A stretch of DNA of 64,000 nucleotides from Rhizobacter sp. OV335. Lineage in GTDB: Bacteria > Pseudomonadota > Gammaproteobacteria > Burkholderiales > Burkholderiaceae_C. Positions within the stretch are counted from its first letter, which is position 1. Each line of letters begins with the position of its first letter. A model generated the notes under the pieces. That model made no database searches, was not told the DNA's origin, and worked only from the letters and a program-made list of their open reading frames with translations. Location of the stretch: assembly GCF_900142965.1 (NCBI RefSeq), contig NZ_FRCQ01000032.1, positions 23,731 to 87,730 on the forward strand, given 5' to 3'. The translations under genes and the position numbers were made by a program. Shown one piece after another: positions 57,629 through 64,000 of the stretch.

Positions 57629-58924
57629 CTACCGGGTAAACGGGCTTCGCCGCCGCGGCGGTCGTGCCGATGTCGCATGCATGGCGGGGTCGAAGTCCCG
57701 CCTCTGACCCAACAACGGCTCGCCATCGATCCGCTCCGCCAGGCTATCGAGATCAGCCTCCGTGACACCGCAGGCCGCGAAGTGCGCCCGCCACCCATCG
57801 ACCACCTCGATCACGCGCACGACCTCGGCCGCGGCCTGCGCCGGCGTGTAGCCGAACAGCTCGCTCTGCGACATCGCGTTCGCCAGCGTCGAATCCCGCT
57901 GGGCCGCGCCGACGATGAATTCCTGGAAGCCCTGCCCGGAGTTCGTCGGCAGCACGTCGTAGGCCGGCGCGAGGCGGTAGCGCCCCTGCCGCGCCGGCGC
58001 CACCACCCGCAGCGCGTGGTTCTTCTCGTGGTCGTCGGTGTTGTCGATCAGGATGTTGAAGACCATGCGGCGGAACAGCTCCTGCATGTCGAGCAGGTTG
58101 AGGCCGTCATCAGCCACGCCGGCGCGGCGCAGCAGCTGCGCCAGCGCGGGGTAGCCCAGTTCCGGCTCGCGCCCGGCCACCGCCTGCGCGCGCAAGGCCG
58201 TGCCGGCGGAGATGCAGTGGATGCGCAGCGCGCCGTCGCGGTCGTAGCGGCGCACCGCCAGCGCGTTCTCGCCGGCCAGCCGCAGCACGCGGGTCTCGGC
58301 GCCCGTGATGCCGGCCCGCGCCGCGAGCGTCATCGACGCATGCTCGATCAGCGGCACGTCGACCGGCTCGTTGTTGAAGAACTTGATGACCCACTGCTCG
58401 CCGTCGATGTCGATCAGCGCCTTCGGCTTGGCGCCGCCGAAGCTGCCACCGGCGGCCAGCATGCCGCGCTCGATCGCGTTGAGCGGCTCGCGGTCGCTGA
58501 CCTTGTGGACGACCTCGCTGAGCGCCTGCGCCTGCGCCAGCCGCGGCACCGGGCTCTTCGCGCGCGGCAGGTAGGCCTGCGCCGAGGTCGACACGCCGAG
58601 CGCGCCGAAGCGGTCGTCGCCGGCGTAGAACAGGTACTCCATCAGCGACAGGCGCGCCGGCTTGTCGATGTACTGGATGACGCGCTCGCCCCATCGATCG
58701 GGCCGCGCATCGTCGACGGCGCCGACGGCCATGCCCTTCCAGCGCGGCAGGTGCTCGATGTCCACGAGCGGCAGGTCTTCGCTGAGCGGGAAACCGTCGG
58801 CCAGCCAGTCGGACCCATACTGCAGCGAGACCCCCTTGCCCGCGTCCACCAGGCGCAGCCGCCCCACGGCACGCGGAACGGCCGGGTCCGCGAGGAACCA
58901 CAGGTGCAGTTCGTCGTGCCTCAT
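57629..58924 (-). CDS. hipA: HipA-family kinase toxin (second copy)
   Basis: A 431-aa HipA, only distantly like the one at 35921. Features: Gly-rich loop AAGGSFGGAKPKALI with Ser161, WVIKFFNNEPVDVPLIEH, catalytic FNILIDNTDDHEKNHALR, and metal-binding APAYDVLPTNSGQGF. Key residues are present. A C-terminal basic tail (SARPPRRRSPFTR) is unusual. ATG 58924 overlaps the stop of the HTH gene by 4 bp (ATGA), so the antitoxin is made first and translation is coupled. The kinase target is unknown; E. coli HipA acts on GltX. Confidence 0.9.
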   Translation of the reverse strand: MRHDELHLWFLADPAVPRAVGRLRLVDAGKGVSLQYGSDWLADGFPLSEDLPLVDIEHLPRWKGMAVGAVDDARPDRWGERVIQYIDKPARLSLMEYLFYAGDDRFGALGVSTSAQAYLPRAKSPVPRLAQAQALSEVVHKVSDREPLNAIERGMLAAGGSFGGAKPKALIDIDGEQWVIKFFNNEPVDVPLIEHASMTLAARAGITGAETRVLRLAGENALAVRRYDRDGALRIHCISAGTALRAQAVAGREPELGYPALAQLLRRAGVADDGLNLLDMQELFRRMVFNILIDNTDDHEKNHALRVVAPARQGRYRLAPAYDVLPTNSGQGFQEFIVGAAQRDSTLANAMSQSELFGYTPAQAAAEVVRVIEVVDGWRAHFAACGVTEADLDSLAERIDGEPLLGQRRDFDPAMHATSARPPRRRSPFTR

Positions 58925-59310
58925 GCGTCCGACCCTCCTTCGTCCTGTCGCTTCGATGCCCGCCGCAGCTTGGCCTGGGCCGTGGCCTGGGCCCGCACCT
59001 GTCCCAGCGTTTCAGCCGCCCGCACGTCGAGTTCGAGCGCACCACGGTCCTGCCCGGGTGTCGCCAACTCGGCCAGCGCGCCGTCGCGGCCGATCAACCA
59101 AAGTGCCGTGGCGAGAACGCCCAGGCTCACGCCGGGCTCGCCGGCCTCCAGACGCAGCAGCGTCGGAACGCTCACGCCGATGCGCTTGGACCAGGTCTTC
59201 AACGATTCCTTGCGACGCAGCCGTGCGACCGCCAGGTCGGCGCCCAGGCGCTCAAGCGCCGCCACCGTGGAGGGCGGCAACTGGGACAGCGCAGGTGAAG
59301 CCTTGGTCAT
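58921..59310 (-). CDS. HipB-like HTH antitoxin (second copy)
   Basis: A 129-aa protein. HTH region about 17-80: LERLGADLAVARLRRKESLK, WSKRIGVSVPTLLRLEAGEP and SLGVLATALWLIGRDGAL. The C-terminal 45 residues are charged and helical (AETLGQVRAQATAQAKLRRA), perhaps the HipA contact. The sequence differs strongly from the HipB at 35585, so the two modules were acquired separately. ATG 59310 lies directly after the AT-rich dyad. Confidence 0.82.
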   Translation of the reverse strand: MTKASPALSQLPPSTVAALERLGADLAVARLRRKESLKTWSKRIGVSVPTLLRLEAGEPGVSLGVLATALWLIGRDGALAELATPGQDRGALELDVRAAETLGQVRAQATAQAKLRRASKRQDEGGSDA

Positions 59311-59312
59311 TA

Positions 59313-59353
59313 CATATAGTTTATCGCCACCGAGGTTTTCAGTAAACTATATG
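59313..59353. promoter_or_regulatory. 11-bp perfect dyad upstream of the second hipBA
   Basis: CATATAGTTTA (59313-59323) and TAAACTATATG (59343-59353) are exact inverted repeats separated by 19 bp, ending 2 bp before the HTH gene's ATG as read on the minus strand. This matches the layout of HipB operators (dyad near the start). The AT-rich arms may also include a minus-10 element (TATAGT or TAAACT). Confidence 0.82.
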
Positions 59354-59374
59354 TTTATCAATGACAGAGACCCG

Positions 59375-60679
59375 TCAACGGGAACGCTGAATCGGCGCCA
59401 CCGGCGGATCGACCTCAGGCACCGGCTCGTACTTCGAGCGCTGGCTCCATGCCGAGTCCGGCACCGCGTCTTCCACTGCCTTGCTGCCCGAACTGAGCGA
59501 GTAAGGCGACGGCTTGGGCACCTCGCGCGCGCGAGACTTCGGCGCAGATGCCGCCGGCACGGCCTTGGGCGGCCACGTGTCCGGTGAAGCCGGCAGGGCC
59601 GGCGCGATCTGCGACTCCGGCAGGATCAGCGATGGCTGCGGGGCTCCCGGCGCGCGCCACTGCGTGGAAGACGTGGAGGGCGTCCAGGGATGGAACGCCT
59701 TCACCTCCGCGCTTTGACCGAGGAAGGACAACGCCCGGACCGCGAGGAAGATCAGGATCGCGAACGGCCACCACGACAGGCCCGAGGACGGCTCCTTGTC
59801 GCGATTCGGCACAGGGCGCTCCGCCTGCGGCGTCGGCGCTGCCACGGCACCGGGCGGCAGTTCGTCGCGCCAGGCCTGCCACTGCGCGATGTTCTCGCGC
59901 GAGGTCACGATGCGCAGCCAGTGCGGATAGCGCTGCACCAGCATCCGCAGGCGCGGCGCCTGCTCGACCAGCGTCGCCGACGGCGGCTGCTTCGCCTCGC
60001 GCAGGCGGCGGATCAGGTCGCGCTGCACGTCGAACTCGTGCGGCGGCTGGCCGAAGAAGATCAGCTTCTCGGTGATCGCCGCATCGAGGGCCTCGCCCAG
60101 TTGCCCGAACAGCGACAGCCGGCGCCGGTCATCCCCCCAGTTGAAGACCTGGCAGGCCGGCCCGAACAGGAACTCGTGCCCGGGCCGCCAGCCTTCCATC
60201 AGCAGGCACGCGACACGCCATTCGAAGAACGTGCGGGCCTCCAGGTTGATCAGCCGCTCGTCGTCGAGCGCCGCGCTCAGCGCCCGCCGGCACGCCGCTT
60301 CGTCGGTGAACCCGGCCGCCGCGAGCTGCGCGAAGCCGCCGAACACCTCATCGCCGAGGGCCCGCATACGGGCGTCCTCGTCCACCACGGCCGACGCCGT
60401 GACGGGTGCCTGTGGCGTCTCTGGCGCCTCGGCGGCGTCAGCAACCAGCGCGACCTCGTCCCCGGCACCTTCGTCGACCGCCTCGCGCCGCCTCTGCGCC
60501 CAGCGCAGCGCGTTCTCGTAGTGCCCGCGCAGCACCTGGAAGGCGTCGGGGTCGAGCTCGGGATCGATGCGCCTCAGGCGCTGCGCATAGGCGCGGCGCA
60601 CGGCACGCTCGTCAGCCTCGTCATCGAGGTCGAGCGCATGCAGGAACGGGATGCTGCGACCGGTTGTCGGGTTCGTCAT
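59375..60679 (-). CDS. Membrane-anchored J-domain-like co-chaperone of HscC (DjlB/DjlC-like)
   Basis: A 434-aa protein. Residues 10-60 resemble a J domain: PFLHALDLDDEADERAVRRA, YAQRLRRIDPELDPDAFQVL, then RGHYENALRWAQ; the usual HPD is replaced (RIDPELDP), as in E. coli DjlB/DjlC. A central helical part follows. One membrane helix lies near 310-330 (LSWWPFAILIFLAVRALSFL), and the last 100 residues are Pro/Ser-rich. The next gene one base away is hscC, and E. coli DjlB/DjlC work with HscC, so this is a likely Hsp70 partner. ATG 60679. Confidence 0.8.
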   Translation of the reverse strand: MTNPTTGRSIPFLHALDLDDEADERAVRRAYAQRLRRIDPELDPDAFQVLRGHYENALRWAQRRREAVDEGAGDEVALVADAAEAPETPQAPVTASAVVDEDARMRALGDEVFGGFAQLAAAGFTDEAACRRALSAALDDERLINLEARTFFEWRVACLLMEGWRPGHEFLFGPACQVFNWGDDRRRLSLFGQLGEALDAAITEKLIFFGQPPHEFDVQRDLIRRLREAKQPPSATLVEQAPRLRMLVQRYPHWLRIVTSRENIAQWQAWRDELPPGAVAAPTPQAERPVPNRDKEPSSGLSWWPFAILIFLAVRALSFLGQSAEVKAFHPWTPSTSSTQWRAPGAPQPSLILPESQIAPALPASPDTWPPKAVPAASAPKSRAREVPKPSPYSLSSGSKAVEDAVPDSAWSQRSKYEPVPEVDPPVAPIQRSR

Positions 60680-60680
60680 G

Positions 60681-62396
60681 TCACTGCGGCGCGTCGCCGA
60701 GGTAGCTGTCGCGCTCGACGCGCTCCAGCACCGACTCGAACTCGCGACGGCCCGCTGCGATCATCCGGGCGTCCTGCGTCGAGAGCAGCTGCTCGAAGCG
60801 CAGGATCTGCATGCCGAGCCACTCGCGCTGCTCACCGCGCAGCTGCTCGTACAGCCGCTCGCCACGCGCCAGCAGCGTGCGGTTCTCGAGCTTGTCGCGC
60901 GGATGAATCTTCAGCTCGGCCAGCGACTTCAACCGCTGCGCCACCTCGGCCGGCGACAGCAGGCCCGGGTTGCCCTCGATCACGAGGCTCGTCGTCTCCT
61001 GCGTCTTGCGCACCATGGCCTCGACCTGCAGCAGCCCGTTCACGTCGTAGGTGAAGCGCACGTCGACCGCGCAGTCCTGCAGCGGCGCGTGCGGCAGCGC
61101 CACGCGCAGCCGTCCGAGGTGGATGTTGTCGCGCACCATCCGCGACTCGCCCTGGTAGATCTCCAGGTCGATCATCGACTGGCCCTCGGTGGTCGGCATA
61201 TAGGACTTGGAGCGGCTCACCGGCACCGGCGTGTTGCGCTCGATCACCGGATCGAAGTGCCCCTGCGACGACGATCGATCGTCCAGCCGCACACTGACCT
61301 CCACGCCGAGCGAATAGGGCGAGACGTCGGTCATCACCACTTCGTCGAGCGCCTTGTCGCGCGCCTTCAGCCCGGCCTGCACCGCCGCGCCGAGTGCCAC
61401 CACCTCGTCCGGATTGAAGTCGATCGCGGGGAAGCGGCCGAACATCGTCGTCACCAGCCGGCGGATCAGCGGCATGCGCGTGGCGCCGCCGGCCAGCACC
61501 ACGTTGTCGAGTTCGCTGCTGCGCAGGTTCGCATCGCGCAGTGCGCGCTCCACCGGTGCGCGCAGGCGCTTGAGCAACGGTGCGCAGGCTTGTTCCAGCG
61601 CGGCCTCGTCGATCTCCAGCACGTGCTCGTCATCGCCGCGGCGCACCCGCAGGGTCGCGCGCGGCTGCGTGCTCAGCGCGCGCTTGGCGGCTTCGGCCTG
61701 GCCCGACAGGCGCTGCATGAAGGCCTCGTCGCGGCGCAGCGATTCGGGCAGTGCCAGTCGTTGGAAGAACAGGTCGCGCAGCGCATGCACGAAGTCCTCG
61801 CCGCCGAGGAAGTTGTCGCCGGCCGAGGCACGCACCTCCATCACGCCTTCGAACAGATCGAGGATCGAGACGTCGAAGGTGCCACCGCCGAGGTCGAACA
61901 CCAGGAAGCGGGTCTCGGCACCGCGCAGGTGGATGCCGCAGGCGAGCGCCGCGGCGGTGGGCTCGTTGAGCAGCCGCTCGACGCGCAGCCCGGCGATCTG
62001 GCCGGCCGCGCGCGTCGCCTTGCGCTGCGCGTCGGAGAAGTACGCGGGCACCGTGATGATCGCCTCGGTCACCGGCTCGCCGAGAAAAGCCTCGGCATCG
62101 GCCTTCAGCGCTTTCAGGATCAGCGCCGACAGCTCTTCCGGCCGGAACTCGCGCTTGCCGAGCCGCACGGTCTTGTTGCTGCCCATGTAGCGCTTGAACA
62201 GCGCGGCGCTGCGTTCTGGGTGCGTCTGCAGCCGCTCCCGCGCGGCGCGGCCGACCAGCACCGAGCCGTCCTCGTCGAGGCTCACGCACGACGGCGTCAG
62301 CACCTCGCCGAGGCCGTTGTGGATCAGTTGCGCTTGCCCTTCCCTCCAGACGGCCACCAAGCTGTTGGTCGTCCCCAGATCGATGCCGACGATCAC
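60681..62396 (-). CDS. hscC: Hsp70-family chaperone HscC
   Basis: A 571-aa DnaK relative of the shorter HscC type (no long C-terminal lid). ATPase motifs: VGIDLGTTNSLVAVWREG (phosphate 1), LVFDLGGGTFDVSILDL (phosphate 2), VLAGGATRMPLIRRLV (adenosine) and AYFSDAQRKATRAAGQIAGL. The substrate domain has TDVSPYSLGVEV. Start GTG 62396 is supported by GAGGAGGG at 7 bp. It is followed one base later by the J-like gene, so they form a chaperone pair. Targets are unknown. Confidence 0.93.
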   Translation of the reverse strand: MIVGIDLGTTNSLVAVWREGQAQLIHNGLGEVLTPSCVSLDEDGSVLVGRAARERLQTHPERSAALFKRYMGSNKTVRLGKREFRPEELSALILKALKADAEAFLGEPVTEAIITVPAYFSDAQRKATRAAGQIAGLRVERLLNEPTAAALACGIHLRGAETRFLVFDLGGGTFDVSILDLFEGVMEVRASAGDNFLGGEDFVHALRDLFFQRLALPESLRRDEAFMQRLSGQAEAAKRALSTQPRATLRVRRGDDEHVLEIDEAALEQACAPLLKRLRAPVERALRDANLRSSELDNVVLAGGATRMPLIRRLVTTMFGRFPAIDFNPDEVVALGAAVQAGLKARDKALDEVVMTDVSPYSLGVEVSVRLDDRSSSQGHFDPVIERNTPVPVSRSKSYMPTTEGQSMIDLEIYQGESRMVRDNIHLGRLRVALPHAPLQDCAVDVRFTYDVNGLLQVEAMVRKTQETTSLVIEGNPGLLSPAEVAQRLKSLAELKIHPRDKLENRTLLARGERLYEQLRGEQREWLGMQILRFEQLLSTQDARMIAAGRREFESVLERVERDSYLGDAPQ

Positions 62397-62499
62397 GTCG
62401 CGCCCTCCTCGTCGAATTCTTCTGTCGGATGTTTTCGTCCCGCGCGCATCGTAGCGGCTGCGAGGTCACTCCGAAAGGGGATCGACGGGAGCTTGCTTC

Positions 62500-63390
62500 T
62501 CAGCCCTTGATCCCCCCGGCGGTGAGCCCCGAGATCATCCACTTCTGCGCCAGGATGAACACGATCGTGATCGGCAGCCCCGACAGGATCGCCGCCGCCG
62601 CAAAGTCGCCCCACAGGTATTTCTGGTCGTACAGGAACAGCTTCGACCCGACCGCCAGCGTCAGCTTGGCCTCTTCATGCAGCAGGATCGACGCGACCGG
62701 GTACTCGATGATGGCCCCGATGAAGGCGAGCAGGAACACCACCATCAGGATCGGCACCGCCATCGGCAGCAGCACCAGCCGGAAGGCCTGCCAGCGTGTC
62801 GCGCCATCGACCTTGGCCGCCTCCTCGATCTCCACCGGAATCGTGTCGTAGTAGCCCTTGATCGTCCACACATGCAGCGCGATACCGCCGGAGTACGCGA
62901 GCAGCAGCGAGGCATGGCTGTCGATGCCGAAGAACGGGAAGACGCTGCCGATGCGGTCGAAGATCGCGAAGATCGCCACCAGCGCGAGCACCGCCGGGAA
63001 CATCTGCATCAGCATCAGCCCGCCGAGCGCCACGCGCTTGCCGCGGAACTTCATGCGCGCGAAGGCGTAGGCGGCGGTGGTCGACAGCGTCAGCGTGATC
63101 GCCGCGGTGAGGCTCGCCACCTTGACCGAGTTCCACAGCCACAGCAGCACCGGGAAGTCGGGCTTGACCAGCCGCCCGTCGGGCGCGGTGTACGAGATGC
63201 CGAGCGCGAGCTTCCAGTGCTCGAAGCTGATGGTCTCGGGGATCAGGCTGCCGGCGGCGAAGTTGCCCGGGCGCAGCGAGATCGACAGGATCATCAGGAA
63301 CGGGAAGATCACGACCGCCACCAGCGCGATCAGGAACGCGTGCGCGGCGAGCACGCGCCACCGGTGGCTCTTGTCGAGGACGATGGCCAT
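62500..63390 (-). CDS. malG: Maltose/maltodextrin ABC transporter permease MalG
   Basis: A 296-aa inner-membrane permease. [20 protein letters not shown], the EAA loop [20 protein letters not shown] near 195-214, and the C-terminal [17 protein letters not shown] are strongly MalG-like. It pairs with MalF, whose 3' part lies upstream with a 21-bp gap. It has six predicted helices. The transporter ATPase and binding protein are not in the window. Confidence 0.95.
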   Translation of the reverse strand: MAIVLDKSHRWRVLAAHAFLIALVAVVIFPFLMILSISLRPGNFAAGSLIPETISFEHWKLALGISYTAPDGRLVKPDFPVLLWLWNSVKVASLTAAITLTLSTTAAYAFARMKFRGKRVALGGLMLMQMFPAVLALVAIFAIFDRIGSVFPFFGIDSHASLLLAYSGGIALHVWTIKGYYDTIPVEIEEAAKVDGATRWQAFRLVLLPMAVPILMVVFLLAFIGAIIEYPVASILLHEEAKLTLAVGSKLFLYDQKYLWGDFAAAAILSGLPITIVFILAQKWMISGLTAGGIKG

Positions 63391-63411
63391 GGCTCGGGTT
63401 ACCTCGCTTCG

Positions 63412-64000
63412 CTATCGGGATTCATCGCGCGAGATCTTCGTGAAGCGCATCTGCACCAGCGAGATCGCCGCGACCATCGCGAAGATCACCGTCGAGATCG
63501 CCGCCGCGAGCCCGAACTGCTGGCCCGAGTCCTGGAACGCGATGCGGTAGGTGTAGCTCACCAGCAGGTCGGTGGTGCCGGCCGGAACGCTGGTGTCGAG
63601 GAAGTCGGGGCGCCCGCCGGTGAGCAGGCTGATCAGCACGAAGTTGTTGAAGTTGAACGCGAAGGCCGAGATCAGCAGCGGCGTCAGCGGTTTCAGGATC
63701 AGCGGCAGCGTGATGCGCCAGAAATTGGTGAACGGCCCGGCGCCGGCCACCGCCGAGGCCTCGTACAGGTCGGCGGGGATCGCCTTGATCAGCCCCGAGC
63801 AGATCACCATCATGTACGGGTAGCCCAGCCACACGTTGACGATCAACAGCATCACCTTCGCGAGCGTCGGGTCCGAGAACCACGCCGGCTTGATGCCGAA
63901 CAGCGCATCGAGGATCAGGTTGATCTCGCCGAAGTTGTTGTTGAACAAGCCCTTGAACACCAGGATGGAAATGAACCCCGGCACCGCATACGGCAGGAAC
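63412..64000 (-). CDS. malF: Maltose ABC transporter permease MalF (3' part)
   Basis: About 196 C-terminal residues; the gene runs off the right edge, so the N-terminus with the large periplasmic loop is missing. The visible part closely follows E. coli MalF: FLPYAVPGFISILVFKGLFN, FGEINLILDALFGIKPAWFS, the EAA loop YEASAVAGAGPFTNFWRI, and FNFNNFVLISLLTGGRPDFL. Several permease helices are visible. It is transcribed into malG. Confidence 0.95.
   Translation of the reverse strand, partial: FLPYAVPGFISILVFKGLFNNNFGEINLILDALFGIKPAWFSDPTLAKVMLLIVNVWLGYPYMMVICSGLIKAIPADLYEASAVAGAGPFTNFWRITLPLILKPLTPLLISAFAFNFNNFVLISLLTGGRPDFLDTSVPAGTTDLLVSYTYRIAFQDSGQQFGLAAAISTVIFAMVAAISLVQMRFTKISRDESR

Overview
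The window reads as chromosomal DNA of a GC-rich betaproteobacterium in Burkholderiales, most likely from the Rubrivivax/Leptothrix/Rhizobacter (Sphaerotilaceae) neighbourhood. Grounds: very high GC with GC-ending codons, a PEP-CTERM/XrtA-type exopolysaccharide gene set, a canonical mraZ-to-lpxC dcw cluster, a Bug-type solute-binding protein, and two families of extragenic inverted repeats that I recall as common in this group. The genus is an inference. I see no rRNA, tRNA, CRISPR array, transposase or prophage gene.

Layout. 1-702: end of a membrane protein and a small unknown gene. 719-12411 (minus): a nine-gene exopolysaccharide operon: sugar-1-phosphate transferase, export lipoprotein, chain-length protein, tyrosine autokinase, outer-membrane protein, an ATPase fused to a degenerate UDP-GlcNAc 2-epimerase-like domain, polysaccharide deacetylase, a YdcF-like protein and a secreted beta-helix protein. 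No exosortase lies in the window. 12597-12773: a 43-bp perfect inverted repeat. 12808-14460 (minus): ubiE, a DUF971 gene and a HIT-family gene. 14523-15503: an orphan Bug protein. 15703-19611 (minus): a giant FAD/Fe-S oxidoreductase. 19710-19995: an unusual set of nested and crossing inverted repeats. 20131-25121: ugpBAECQ for glycerol-3-phosphate and glycerophosphodiester uptake. 25095-30587: an MFS transporter, a REC-GAF-histidine kinase, a cupin-8 hydroxylase-like protein and a TPR/GT9-like protein. 30685-33908 (minus): a CesT-like type III chaperone gene followed by a 921-residue gene of unknown family, behind a near-consensus hrp-box promoter. 34066-35527: slyX and an MFS transporter. 35543-37195: a hipBA module with dyad operators. 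37202-56194 (minus): a small membrane protein, then lpxC, ftsZ, ftsA, ftsQ, ddl, murC, murG, ftsW, murD, mraY, murF, murE, ftsI, ftsL, rsmH and mraZ, with a sigma-70 promoter and MraZ boxes. 56411-57548: an HTH/nucleotidyltransferase pair resembling a type IV toxin-antitoxin. 57629-59310: a second hipBA module with its own operator. 59375-62396: a membrane J-like protein and the Hsp70 HscC. 62500-64000: malG and the 3' part of malF.

How they work together. The EPS operon covers lipid-linked priming, polymer length control, export and modification of one surface polysaccharide. The dcw cluster supplies peptidoglycan precursors and the divisome. The ugp set imports glycerol-3-phosphate and splits phosphodiesters. 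The strongest candidate for something undescribed is the hrp-box / chaperone / 921-aa protein unit, which looks like a type III effector operon separate from any secretion apparatus. Second-tier oddities are the ATPase-epimerase fusion, a MurD with an acidic, proline-rich insertion of about 120 residues, and the crossing inverted repeats before ugpB. Three HTH-led toxin-antitoxin-like modules, each with a recognisable dyad operator, mark accessory sites on both sides of the dcw cluster.
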